NCBI GenBank assembly: GCA_003575245.1
Contig: NMQN01000602.1
Coordinates: 1 to 11,089 of the forward strand
Source of the DNA: Candidatus Atribacteria bacterium 1244-E10-H5-B2
GTDB taxonomy: Bacteria > Atribacterota > JS1 > SB-45 > 34-128
Direction: 5' to 3'
DNA length: 11,089 nt
Below are positions 1 to 6,053 of the stretch, one piece after another. Every line of letters starts with the position of its first letter. The stretch's first letter is position 1. Under the pieces are notes generated by a model, which did not search any database, was not told the origin of the DNA, and saw only the letters and a program-made list of their open reading frames with translations. The translations under genes and the position numbers were made by a program.

Positions 1-4
1 CAAA

Positions 5-98
5 ATTTCTTCGTTCTCTCATTTCCCGGATAGCTTGAAGCCTCTCTTTTTCCCTTTTGATTTTTTTTCTATCCTTTCCCATTGCCTAATTTCAGCTC
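5..98. repeat. Terminal direct repeat, left copy (94 bp)
   Basis: This 94-bp stretch is identical, base for base, to 10996-11089. The match stops at position 5: bases 1-4 read CAAA, whereas the four bases before the right copy read TTTT. A perfect end overlap is what an assembled circular molecule leaves behind; a true terminal repeat of a linear phage genome would look the same. Joining the copies gives a unit of about 10,995 bp and restores continuity between the 65-aa gene at 69-266 and the 44-aa gene at 10939-11073. Confidence 0.95.
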
Positions 99-266
99 CT
101 TAACTGGCTCCCCGAATACGATAAAGTGATATTTTCCCTTGATTTTTTCGTAAGTAATATAACCCAAATTAGATATCCGGGCCAAAGAGGAATCCAGTTT
201 CCGGGATTTTACCCCGATAAACCTAGACATATCTTTTTTATTTAATCTACCTTTTAAAACATTCAT
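69..266 (-). CDS. Small winged-helix DNA-binding protein (65 aa), likely replication or regulatory
   Basis: This is a basic 65-aa protein. Residues about 8-50 read as a helix-turn-helix followed by a wing: a helical stretch around NKKDMSRFIGV, a recognition-like helix around RKLDSSLARISNLG, then a beta hairpin (YITYEKIKGKYHFIVF). This resembles the winged helices of plasmid and phage replication or copy-control proteins, but I cannot name a family. The ATG start is chosen because AGGTGAT lies about 8 nt upstream. Its stop overlaps the start of the 44-aa gene by 14 nt, which suggests translational coupling. Once the circle is closed it is the first gene of the operon leading into the replication protein. 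It could be a repressor of that operon, an iteron-binding initiator or an accessory replication factor. Confidence 0.6.
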   Translation of the reverse strand: MNVLKGRLNKKDMSRFIGVKSRKLDSSLARISNLGYITYEKIKGKYHFIVFGEPVKELKLGNGKG

Positions 267-430
267 TCCTGATCACCTGTCTTTTATAAATTGACTTTTC
301 GAGTGAGTTCGTTTAGTATATAAATACAAAGCCTGTTTTTCGGGGCTCTATATTTTTAAAAAATGAGGGTTTTAACCTTCCCGGTTTCTGCCCTTATTTT
401 TTTTGTGATAAATATAAATTTTATAATTGC

Positions 431-456
431 AAGCGAAGGGATTTCGACCTTCGCTT
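431..456 (-). terminator. Hairpin, possible weak terminator of the capsid operon
   Basis: AAGCGAAGG (431-439) pairs perfectly with CCTTCGCTT (448-456) around an 8-nt loop. On the minus strand the stem is followed by an A/T-rich run rather than a clean U-tract, so intrinsic termination is plausible but not textbook. It lies downstream of the capsid gene and its flanking hairpins, and before the winged-helix gene at 69-266. Confidence 0.4.
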
Positions 457-502
457 TGAGCGAAAAACGAAGAAATTTTGAGCTTACAAATTAAATAAAT
501 TT

Positions 503-536
503 GAGTGGGGAAGTTCATTTAAGCCCTTCCCCGCTT
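503..536 (-). terminator. GC-rich hairpin downstream of the capsid gene, terminator candidate
   Basis: GGGGAAG (507-513) pairs with CTTCCCC (526-532) around a 12-nt loop. The stem extends outward by four more pairs, two of them T-G wobbles, to 503 and 536. In the minus-strand transcript the stem is followed by CAAATTTATTTAATTT, which is A/U-rich. With the hairpins at 431-456 and 556-633 it probably ends the capsid transcript, or protects its 3' end. Confidence 0.45.
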
Positions 537-555
537 CGAGTTAATATAACGGAAT

Positions 556-639
556 AGGTGAATTTCTTTTCCAGGCTTCACCTGACCTGGCTATTAGAAT
601 GAAAGGTAAATTTTTCCTGTCCAGGCTTCACCTGACCTG
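556..639 (-). repeat. Duplicated 50-bp hairpin unit downstream of the capsid gene
   Basis: The 19-mer CCAGGCTTCACCTGACCTG occurs at 571-589 and again at 621-639, exactly 50 bp apart. In each copy TTCACCT pairs with an upstream element: AGGTGAA at 556-562 in the first unit and AGGTAAA at 604-610 in the second. The one base difference keeps pairing as a G-U wobble only in the minus-strand RNA, so both units form the same 7-bp stem in the capsid transcript. The role could be mRNA 3'-end structure, termination, or a protein-binding or packaging site. The rest of the 267-687 gap shows no convincing gene. Confidence 0.7.
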
Positions 640-687
640 ACCCCAAACTCGTTGATCGACCGCGAATTTGAGGGACACAATTTTTTA

Positions 688-1755
688 TTATCCGGCCCAG
701 CTTGTAGCTAAACTATTACACATAAAAATCTGGTGGCTCAGCTTTAGAGCAGGAAACGCATTTACCGCACCGGCACAATACTCCCTTATAGGCGCAACGT
801 CCGACCATTTCGAGATTAAAACGATATCCTTTTTCTGTTGCAAAACCTGCCGAGGCGGAAAAGCTTCTTCGGCGGTTTTTGAATTCAGGACCCAGCCAAC
901 TTCATCTTGCGGAAGGAAACAAATCGTTCCTTCATTCCACGCTTGTAAGTTTGTGATCAGATGCTCAGAATTTTCAAATTGCAAGTATACATCGATTAGG
1001 TCGATTGATGGCAAGCCATCAGCGATCAGATTCTCATTTATAACTGATAGATTCGGGTATTTTGTTACCGCGCTCCCTCGATCGCCGAAACAGAAATTTA
1101 TCGTTTCTTCAGATTTTCTCATATGAGAAAAACTTGTCCGGGACATCAGTATCTTTTTGAAGATCACACCTGACAGCCTGGCCAAATCGCATAAATCGAT
1201 AATATCGGTTATCGGTTTCGTTGTGTCCACCGTAGCGTCCCAGGCCACACTTGCCCCGCTCTTATTCGTTACCTGAAAATCGATATCGGCTTCGGTTACG
1301 ATTCCTACATTATTTAAGGGAGTCAAGGAAATTACGCCCTTGCTCAAAGCCTGAAAACCGAGATAGCTCAAACGATTTTTGCAAGCCTCATAACAGTAGA
1401 TTATATCACCGAATACGAGAGAAATTACCGCCTCGGTGTCTGGATCTTTCATTGCCGAAAATTGTATAAAACTATTCAGATCTACCTCAGACATTTGTTT
1501 CTCAACCCTTATCGCGGGGATCTCTCCGGAAATTTTGTCCAATTTTGGCCTTCCTTTGCGTGGGTAACTTGTATCGTATGCGGTTACGTCGGCCATTGGT
1601 CGGGAAAAAGCACCCAGAACGATATCGTAGGTCAGCGCAGGTATAGTCTTATAGGGCAAATATTTCTCTATCGGGCTTTTGCCTGGCTTCCAGGTATCAA
1701 CGAACGAGCTCAGGACTTTAGGTTTTAAAATGCTTTTCAATATGCTAAATTCCAT
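688..1755 (-). CDS. Major capsid protein, lambda gpE-like (HK97 fold)
   Basis: This 355-aa protein would form the icosahedral shell of the particle. Its length is close to lambda gpE (341 aa), and the order of features agrees: a basic and proline-bearing segment near 65-90 (RKGRPKLDKISGEIPAIRVEKQM), an acidic-helical middle, a WDATVDTTKPITDI stretch near 172-185 matching the gpE region before its central helix, then alternating beta strands with AWNEGTICFLPQDEVGWVLN near 272-291. The C-terminus ends in a long apolar segment (ALKLSHQIFMCNSLATSWAG). The identification is from pattern and context, not from a database match. The ATG start has an excellent site (AGAGGTGA) upstream and lies 12 bp from the scaffold stop. 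No maturation protease is nearby, so the protein is probably not processed or is processed by a helper enzyme. Confidence 0.85.
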   Translation of the reverse strand: MEFSILKSILKPKVLSSFVDTWKPGKSPIEKYLPYKTIPALTYDIVLGAFSRPMADVTAYDTSYPRKGRPKLDKISGEIPAIRVEKQMSEVDLNSFIQFSAMKDPDTEAVISLVFGDIIYCYEACKNRLSYLGFQALSKGVISLTPLNNVGIVTEADIDFQVTNKSGASVAWDATVDTTKPITDIIDLCDLARLSGVIFKKILMSRTSFSHMRKSEETINFCFGDRGSAVTKYPNLSVINENLIADGLPSIDLIDVYLQFENSEHLITNLQAWNEGTICFLPQDEVGWVLNSKTAEEAFPPRQVLQQKKDIVLISKWSDVAPIREYCAGAVNAFPALKLSHQIFMCNSLATSWAG

Positions 1756-1767
1756 TTTCTTTCACCT

Positions 1768-2262
1768 CTATTCTTCTTTGATAGAAATTTTTTTCGCAAA
1801 GTCCTTTGCTTCCGTCTCCATTCCTGATCCGGTGAAAGTTTGTTCGCCTTTATTGGGGATATCCCCTTCTTTAAGTAATTTGTCTATGGATTCTTGTTTC
1901 TGCTCTAAAATATTATTTGATAAATCTTTTACAGCATTTTCAATATCCTCTTCTTTATCGACCTTGATATACTGAGCAAATCCTTCGCTCAAATCGGCTG
2001 ATTTCAGAGCCTTTTTGATCGAATTATTTAAAATGCTCTTAGCGTTGTTACTCTTCATTTCCGAGATTTCTTTTTCGGCTTCCTGTAACCGTTCCTTATC
2101 GCTAAGATCCTTTCTCCCCTGATTCTTTTTGAAAGTTTCGATCCCTTCGGAAGTTCTCTTATCTGCAATTTTAGCGGTATAATTATTCAGGCTCTTCTCG
2201 ATCCCCGCCTCTTTGCAGGCCTCTAAAAATTGCTCGTCGGTTAATAAAATCTCATCTGCCAT
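1768..2262 (-). CDS. Phage scaffold-like protein (DUF4355/gp20-type)
   Basis: This 164-aa, strongly charged protein is mostly helical. A coiled-coil-like middle (about residues 45-75, rich in K/E with regular apolar positions) is followed by a segment where DLSEGFAQYIKVDKEEDIENAVKDLSNNI matches the usual pattern of DUF4355/gp20 phage scaffolds, and by a glycine- and threonine-rich stretch (GEQTFTGSG) typical of their C-termini. Scaffolds guide capsid subunits into a procapsid of set size and then leave. Its place directly before the major capsid gene is the standard one. The ATG overlaps the previous gene by 11 nt and has GAGGTC upstream. No protease domain is visible. Scaffold choice sets shell size, so this protein may specify a small satellite capsid. 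Confidence 0.75.
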   Translation of the reverse strand: MADEILLTDEQFLEACKEAGIEKSLNNYTAKIADKRTSEGIETFKKNQGRKDLSDKERLQEAEKEISEMKSNNAKSILNNSIKKALKSADLSEGFAQYIKVDKEEDIENAVKDLSNNILEQKQESIDKLLKEGDIPNKGEQTFTGSGMETEAKDFAKKISIKEE

Positions 2263-2524
2263 CGTTTTGACCTCTTTCCTTAATTATTTCTTCGGCTTCC
2301 TCGACCACGCTTTGAAGCGGTATTTCCAGGATCTCCGAGAAAAACTCATTATATTCTTTTTGGGAAACATACTCCTGCAGTCTTAGCTTTAATTTTCTCA
2401 ATTCGGATTTATAGTCTTTCGGGATTGCCCTTTTATCGGTAGTATGATTCATACCATTAATTAAAAAAATGATCTTGCATTTTAGGTTATTGACAGATAT
2501 CCCGATCCCTTCATTCGATATCAT
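2252..2524 (-). CDS. Unknown 90-aa protein of the head operon
   Basis: I do not recognise this protein. The N-terminal 25 residues include an apolar strand-like run (CKIIFLING). Residues 38-85 are amphipathic and helical (ELRKLKLRLQEYVSQKEYNEFFSEILEIPLQSVVEEAEEIIKE). The start ATG overlaps the previous stop in an ATGA junction and has GAGGTC upstream, so it is translated as part of the HTH-scaffold-capsid operon. An internal ATG before NHTTDK is possible but less well placed. Its position between the HTH protein and the scaffold suggests a head or packaging role, for example a capsid-size or helper-interaction factor. That is inference only. Confidence 0.7.
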   Translation of the reverse strand: MISNEGIGISVNNLKCKIIFLINGMNHTTDKRAIPKDYKSELRKLKLRLQEYVSQKEYNEFFSEILEIPLQSVVEEAEEIIKERGQNDGR

Positions 2525-2763
2525 TTTTTGACCTCTTGTTTTCGTTTAAGACGATCCTCAATATCTTTTCTGAAGTCAGCCATCACACCCGGAGAATTTC
2601 CCCTGTCCCTTAAATATTGCAGTAAGTCGTCCGGCTTGATCCTTCGAGTGCTCGAAATTTTATAGACTTTTAGCCTTTTATCTTTGATCCAATCGTAGAC
2701 CGCCTGTTTTGAGATCTCGAAAATTTCCGCCATATCAGCGACGGTTAGATATCCATTTTTCAT
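2521..2763 (-). CDS. MerR/excisionase-type HTH protein, possible small terminase (Nu1-like)
   Basis: This 80-aa DNA-binding protein has the classic excisionase/Nu1 winged-helix layout. Residues 6-26 (LTVADMAEIFEISKQAVYDWI) form the HTH, residues 30-42 the wing with paired arginines, and 44-52 a helix (PDDLLQYLR). The tail is a basic amphipathic helix. The N-terminal domain of lambda small terminase gpNu1 has this fold, and so do Xis/AlpA regulators of satellites. Its place between the large terminase and the scaffold, far from the integrase, favours a small terminase that picks the packaging site. A gene order with the small subunit after the large one is unusual, and 80 aa is short for a full TerS because the oligomerisation part would be minimal. 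The ATG has GAGGAG upstream and a promoter at 2797-2825. Confidence 0.75.
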   Translation of the reverse strand: MKNGYLTVADMAEIFEISKQAVYDWIKDKRLKVYKISSTRRIKPDDLLQYLRDRGNSPGVMADFRKDIEDRLKRKQEVKK

Positions 2764-2796
2764 ATTAAAGTCTCCTCTTTATTTTTATTCGATTTA

Positions 2797-2825
2797 ATTA
2801 TATACCAAAGTTAAAAATTTTTCAA
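2797..2825 (-). promoter_or_regulatory. Sigma-70-type promoter of the HTH-scaffold-capsid operon
   Basis: On the minus strand TTGAAA (2825-2820) and TATAAT (2802-2797) are separated by exactly 17 bp, a near-consensus housekeeping promoter. It lies in the 86-bp AT-rich gap between the terminase stop and the HTH start, leaving about 30 nt of leader with a GAGGAG ribosome site. A second TTGACA overlaps the terminase stop codon at 2849-2854, but no -10 box fits it. Confidence 0.75.
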
Positions 2826-2849
2826 GTTATTATTTATTTTTTTTATTTG

Positions 2850-4526
2850 TCAATACCAATCGAAAATTTCTTCCTCTTCCTCTTTCTTTTTTGCCTCTTC
2901 TTCCGGAGTAACCTTATAAGGCCAATTAAAGGGCTCTGGCTTGCTCTTAGGATTTCTTTCGATCCAAAATTCACCTGGCGACGAATAATGCAATATTCCC
3001 TGCAATTTCTCTTCTTCCTTCCCGATAGATTCGTACACACTACCAGCGCAGGCGTCCGCCTCGTCTGCGTGGCCATAGAGGCCTCTCTCGTGAATGATAG
3101 TCAACTGATTCGATTTATTATAGACAGCGATAGTATTCTTCAATCCCGCTTTCAGATCCGGACGGTCCGGCAATTTCAGCTTATCCTGAATCATTTTAGA
3201 TTTTAAGACCACAAAAACAACGGACAGGGAAGGCCGGATCTTGACCAACAATTTTATTTTTTTAAAACTTGCCTCAACATAACCCTTGCTATATTTGTCA
3301 ATCGAGGCAATGGTCAGATGATAGGCTTTAGCCAATGTTCCTATTTCGTTCAGGATAACGTCGAGGTCCTTCGTCTGCCAGGATCTAACCACGTCAACAA
3401 CTGCTATATCCCCTTCTCGGTGTGATATGGCCAGAGCGAAACGATCCCTTCCTGAAAGGCCGGATTGATCCAGAGCCAGGTGATAATTATATCCTGATTT
3501 GTAAGGCAAATCCCCGACTAAAACAAAAGGCTTCTGTAAAAGTTCAAATCCGAAAAATGCTTCTATTTTTTCGCTAAAGACTGCATTAAATTCCCGATTC
3601 CAATTATCTTTGTCTCGGGTTTCTTCCTTATCTAAAAACTTTTGTGATATTTCGGGATTGATGAAGCGGGTTTTTGCTTGAATTGTCAAGCGATCTTCCT
3701 CATTGAATCCTTTATCAAATTCCTGAAAAAAAAGTCCTTGTTTAGAGCCTGCCGTTGAGATCAAAAAATACTTGCTAAATTCAAACTGAGCCTGTCTCGG
3801 CCGAAGTGAATTGAATATTAATTCGTCGGCCTTTGGTCCGATAATCCTGAAAAAACTGCACTCGTCCATTATGAGCACACAAATTGGAATTCCACGCAAA
3901 GCCTCACTTGTGCAAGGTCCTGAAATGATTTTAACTCCATTTTTTAAGGTCAGTTCGAGCTCCGTCGATTTCTCTATGAGACGATATAACGTCGGGGAAT
4001 TTTCCAACATTCGCCTGCAATTTTTTCCAATGATCTGCTTTGCCTGGAGTTCTCGGGTTGCTATGATCACTACATAAGGATTTTCCCCTTCGGCTACCTC
4101 TTTTTTCCATTTATCCCTGGTAGCTTCGAATAGCGCGCAGATTGAGACCAGAAAACTTTTTCCGCTCCTGGCACCGAGACAAGCGATCAGTTCCAATTTT
4201 TCTTTCCCCGGAGTATATTCACCTTTTCCTTTGGTCAGGATCATAAATATCTCGAGCTCTTTTTCGTTTAGTGGTAAACCATATAGGGCTTTAAGGATAA
4301 TTAACTGGACTGGTCTTTTTTTAAAAGACAGATTCAAATAATCGGGAGCCTCTGCAAACTCAATAACATTTATCTCCTGCAATTTCTTCTTTACCTTTTT
4401 ATATTCGACCGCCTCTGCCTCGATCTCCTTTAGCGTCTTTTTCTGGTTTTGCGGGAGATTCTTCTGAGCCCTGGCCCTCGTTTTTTTGCTCTTATAGGTA
4501 TAGATTTTCCTTCTCTTTTTAGTCAT
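2850..4526 (-). CDS. terL: Phage terminase large subunit (ATPase and nuclease)
   Basis: This 558-aa protein is the DNA-packaging motor and headful or site-specific nuclease. The N-terminal ATPase shows Walker A GARSGKS at 118-124, Walker B VLIMDE at 217-222 with catalytic E222, and a coupling motif FLISTAGS at 254-261. The C-terminal RNase H-like nuclease shows the first aspartate in LALDQSG (D353), a second in ASIDKY (D410), and a third acidic cluster HADEADA (D488, D491). All key residues are present and the length is normal, so it should be active. The N-terminal 45 residues are very basic and the last 20 very acidic. The ATG has AAGAGGTGAT upstream. It must dock on a portal, yet no portal gene is found in this element. 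A perfect palindrome and a strong hairpin lie just upstream. Confidence 0.95.
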   Translation of the reverse strand: MTKKRRKIYTYKSKKTRARAQKNLPQNQKKTLKEIEAEAVEYKKVKKKLQEINVIEFAEAPDYLNLSFKKRPVQLIILKALYGLPLNEKELEIFMILTKGKGEYTPGKEKLELIACLGARSGKSFLVSICALFEATRDKWKKEVAEGENPYVVIIATRELQAKQIIGKNCRRMLENSPTLYRLIEKSTELELTLKNGVKIISGPCTSEALRGIPICVLIMDECSFFRIIGPKADELIFNSLRPRQAQFEFSKYFLISTAGSKQGLFFQEFDKGFNEEDRLTIQAKTRFINPEISQKFLDKEETRDKDNWNREFNAVFSEKIEAFFGFELLQKPFVLVGDLPYKSGYNYHLALDQSGLSGRDRFALAISHREGDIAVVDVVRSWQTKDLDVILNEIGTLAKAYHLTIASIDKYSKGYVEASFKKIKLLVKIRPSLSVVFVVLKSKMIQDKLKLPDRPDLKAGLKNTIAVYNKSNQLTIIHERGLYGHADEADACAGSVYESIGKEEEKLQGILHYSSPGEFWIERNPKSKPEPFNWPYKVTPEEEAKKKEEEEEIFDWY

Positions 4527-4542
4527 AAGATCACCTCTTAAT

Positions 4543-4556
4543 TAGAATGCATTCTA
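4543..4556. promoter_or_regulatory. 14-bp perfect palindrome, operator candidate before the terminase gene
   Basis: TAGAATGCATTCTA is a perfect palindrome 17 bp upstream of the terminase ATG, between its ribosome site and the hairpin at 4565-4604. A dimeric repressor site, or part of a terminase recognition or cutting site, would look like this. No clear promoter is visible around it. Confidence 0.5.
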
Positions 4557-4564
4557 TTTTTAGA

Positions 4565-4604
4565 CCCTGCTCCCCTGTTTTCACCCTGTCTAAGGGGAGC
4601 AGGG
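4565..4604 (-). promoter_or_regulatory. Strong 12-bp GC-rich hairpin in the terminase leader
   Basis: CCCTGCTCCCCT (4565-4576) pairs without mismatch to AGGGGAGCAGGG (4593-4604) around a 16-nt loop. The minus-strand RNA continues with TCTAAAAATAG rather than a U-tract, so it is not an ordinary intrinsic terminator. Two weaker stems flank it: ATCCGG 4612-4617 with CCGGAT 4637-4642, and the alternative GGAT 4603-4606 with ATCC 4612-4615. The outer 8-mer CCCTGCTC also occurs twice in the origin region (9084-9091 and 9227-9234). Candidates are a packaging site, an attenuator or a protein-binding element. Confidence 0.6.
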
Positions 4605-4649
4605 ATCGGCAATCCGGAGAACTCTCGCCAGAAAGACCGGATCACCGAA

Positions 4650-4886
4650 TTAATTTAGATTCGTTCTCCTTTCAATTTTGATCTTCTTTTTTTCCATCGA
4701 ACGTCTGTCCCTCTGAAAAGTTACATAGGGAATATCGACAATTTCTCCCGCAATTATTCTCTCTTTTACCTTGTTAAGATTGGAGAAATAGAGTTTTAAT
4801 CTTCTCTTGCAAGACTCAAAAGAGACTGCGGAAATTCTACCGGCAAGATACTCGGCATTTTTTTTAAAAATACTAACTACTAACAT
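4650..4886 (-). CDS. Unknown basic protein, 78 aa
   Basis: I do not recognise this protein. It is basic and helical, with a central stretch (SFESCKRRLKLYFSNLNKVKERI) that could bind nucleic acid, and a highly basic C-terminus (residues 61-75, RRSMEKKKIKIERR). The ATG has GAGGGT upstream and starts 16 bp after the stop of the 60-aa gene, so the two are co-transcribed. It is the last gene before the structured region upstream of the large terminase. Confidence 0.6.
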   Translation of the reverse strand: MLVVSIFKKNAEYLAGRISAVSFESCKRRLKLYFSNLNKVKERIIAGEIVDIPYVTFQRDRRSMEKKKIKIERRTNLN

Positions 4887-4902
4887 TTTTTTACCCTCTT
4901 TC

Positions 4903-5085
4903 TTATTTATTTTCTACGGATTTCTCCCTTTGTTTAATGATCTTATTAATAGATTTTAAGGCAATTATATATCTAGATCTCTCGTTTTCAGTTAAACTTT
5001 CCTTTCGTTTTAATTGCCAAATATAAGAATCCTTAGTTTGTTTTAAGGTCTTTAATTTTATTAAGTTCGCCCTGGCCATCACCAT
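4903..5085 (-). CDS. Unknown small basic helical protein, 60 aa
   Basis: I do not recognise this 60-aa lysine-rich protein. It reads as a helical hairpin with a turn near LTENERSRY, a pattern often seen in small phage DNA-binding or regulatory proteins. Two ATG starts are possible. The first (5085) overlaps the upstream stop by 7 nt. The second (5079) forms a TGATG junction with it. Both would be translationally coupled to the membrane protein gene upstream, with AAGGATGGAAGG as ribosome site. Confidence 0.55.
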   Translation of the reverse strand: MVMARANLIKLKTLKQTKDSYIWQLKRKESLTENERSRYIIALKSINKIIKQREKSVENK

Positions 5086-5237
5086 CTTAGCCTTCCATCC
5101 TTAGGTTTCAGGTGATTGATATAGCCACTTTTTTTTATGATCTGCTTATATTTTATCGGCTTTTTTTCTTCTTTCTGAAAAAATAATATGTAGAAAAATG
5201 CTGTTACCAACCACCAAAAAATTATATCAAATATCAT
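5079..5237 (-). CDS. Small single-pass membrane protein, 52 aa
   Basis: The ATG at 5235-5237 opens a 52-codon frame ending in TGA at 5079-5081. Residues 2-20 (IFDIIFWWLVTAFFYILFF) form one clear membrane segment rich in aromatics. The remainder is a lysine-rich cytoplasmic tail (QKEEKKPIKYKQIIKKSGYI and on). A strong GGGGGTG site precedes the start and the stop overlaps the next gene. I do not recognise a family. It could be a holin-like or superinfection-exclusion peptide, or a membrane anchor that interferes with a helper phage. One short segment with a basic tail is compatible with, but not diagnostic of, small holins. Confidence 0.65.
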   Translation of the reverse strand: MIFDIIFWWLVTAFFYILFFQKEEKKPIKYKQIIKKSGYINHLKPKDGRLRW

Positions 5238-5279
5238 TATTTTATTTTCACCCCCTAACCTGTTAAGATAGAAGGGTCC

Positions 5280-5352
5280 GGGGAATCTCTAAACATTTAA
5301 GATTATCTCTATGGTTGCAGGCCGTAAGATTTTTTTTTCAGGGAGATTCCCC
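5280..5352 (-). promoter_or_regulatory. Inverted repeat closing a 73-nt structured segment
   Basis: GGGGAATCTC (5280-5289) pairs perfectly with GAGATTCCCC (5343-5352), enclosing 53 nt with a run of nine T at about 5331-5339 on the plus strand. It occupies most of the gap between the 91-aa gene (ends 5385) and the membrane-protein gene (starts 5237). No gene is visible in the gap. In the minus-strand RNA it could be an attenuator, processing site or small RNA; in DNA, a binding site. The run follows the left arm in the minus-strand RNA as A, so it is not an intrinsic terminator in the gene direction. Confidence 0.5.
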
Positions 5353-5384
5353 TGCCTTCTTTTAATTTTATTCTGCAGGCAATT

Positions 5385-5660
5385 TTATTCTCTTACAATC
5401 CCGAAGGAATTATCAATAATACGATTATAATGTCCTTTAGTCGTTCCTATATCATAGAAATATATACCCCAGTCGTTTCTTTCTATATGATCTAACCCTC
5501 CGGCTAATGTAGGAATATGTTTATCTTTTAAAGTCCCTTGATCATCTTTAAATAATGTTTCCCATTCTGGATTTTTTTGTAGTTCATTAAATAATTTTGT
5601 ATTCCCTATCAATAAAAAATTCCCTCTGTTATTCAATTCCCCTTTTTGTAGTTTTTTCAT
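5385..5660 (-). CDS. Unknown 91-aa protein
   Basis: I do not recognise this protein. It is soluble and mixed alpha/beta. Residues 13-40 read NFLLIGNTKLFNELQKNPEWETLFKDD, and a later aromatic-rich part (NDWGIYFYDIGTTKGHYNRIID) suggests a compact beta domain. AAGGAGG lies upstream of the ATG and overlaps the end of the 46-aa gene. It belongs to the run of small genes 6326-5385, which look co-translated. Confidence 0.65.
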   Translation of the reverse strand: MKKLQKGELNNRGNFLLIGNTKLFNELQKNPEWETLFKDDQGTLKDKHIPTLAGGLDHIERNDWGIYFYDIGTTKGHYNRIIDNSFGIVRE

Positions 5661-5662
5661 TT

Positions 5663-5803
5663 CTAAAAATCCTCCTTATATTTATCTTCTTCTTGGCAGG
5701 GTAAACCAAGCTCAAACATTGCATCTTCGTATTCCCACCGTTCTTGATATTTCCCTGCTTCTACAAAGTTTTTAAGCCAATTATCCTCCTTTTTCTTTTT
5801 CAT
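5663..5803 (-). CDS. Unknown small acidic protein, 46 aa
   Basis: An ATG at 5801-5803 opens a 46-codon frame ending in TAG at 5663-5665. The ribosome site AAGGAGG sits 8 nt before the ATG and lies within the last codons of the preceding gene, whose TAA ends one base before this start. After a KKKK start the protein is acidic and aromatic (DNWLKNF, ERWEYEDAMFELG). I do not recognise a family. The near-abutting junctions on both sides make this a convincing real gene despite its size. Confidence 0.7.
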   Translation of the reverse strand: MKKKKEDNWLKNFVEAGKYQERWEYEDAMFELGLPCQEEDKYKEDF

Positions 5804-5804
5804 T

Positions 5805-6032
5805 TTAAATACCTCCTTTTTCCTTTAATTGTATGAGATTATTCCCGTATTTTCCCTCAAGCCACCCATCCGCAGGCGGAATAATTCCTAGATATGTCCA
5901 AGATTGCCCTTGATTCGGCGAATAGATGTAATAGCCTTTTCGATTCGTGATTCCTGTCGTTCCTGGGAAATCTTCCCCTTTTTCCATCCTGATACAAGAT
6001 ACACCGTATTCGTTCTCAAATATGGTTTTCAC
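5805..6032 (-). CDS. Unknown 75-aa protein, GTG start
   Basis: I do not recognise this protein. It is rich in glycine, tyrosine and tryptophan and looks all-beta (GTTGITNRKGYYIYSPNQGQSWTYLGIIPPADGWLEGKYGNN), like a small barrel or SH3-type fold. The GTG start is preferred because AAGGAGG lies 8 nt before it, whereas the nearer ATG runs into a stop after two codons. The start is 21 bp after the preceding gene and its stop nearly touches the next one. Confidence 0.65.
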   Translation of the reverse strand: MKTIFENEYGVSCIRMEKGEDFPGTTGITNRKGYYIYSPNQGQSWTYLGIIPPADGWLEGKYGNNLIQLKEKGGI

Positions 6033-6053
6033 TTCATTTACCTCCTTAATTAT

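Noticed and set aside
363..494. Plus-strand 43-codon frame with an apolar N-terminus
   Set aside because: No ribosome site, it contains the 431-456 hairpin, and it would be the only plus-strand gene. A weak TTGACT/TAGTAT pair upstream is not enough.
668..1728. Three plus-strand open frames opposite the capsid gene
   Set aside because: They lie opposite a strong coding frame, lack ribosome sites and have unnatural composition; they are antisense shadows.
2843..4077. Open frames on both strands overlapping the terminase gene
   Set aside because: They fall inside terL, whose motifs are all intact; they are shadows.
5331..5339. T-run as an intrinsic terminator
   Set aside because: It is a T-run only on the plus strand, where no gene lies, and no stem ends immediately before it.
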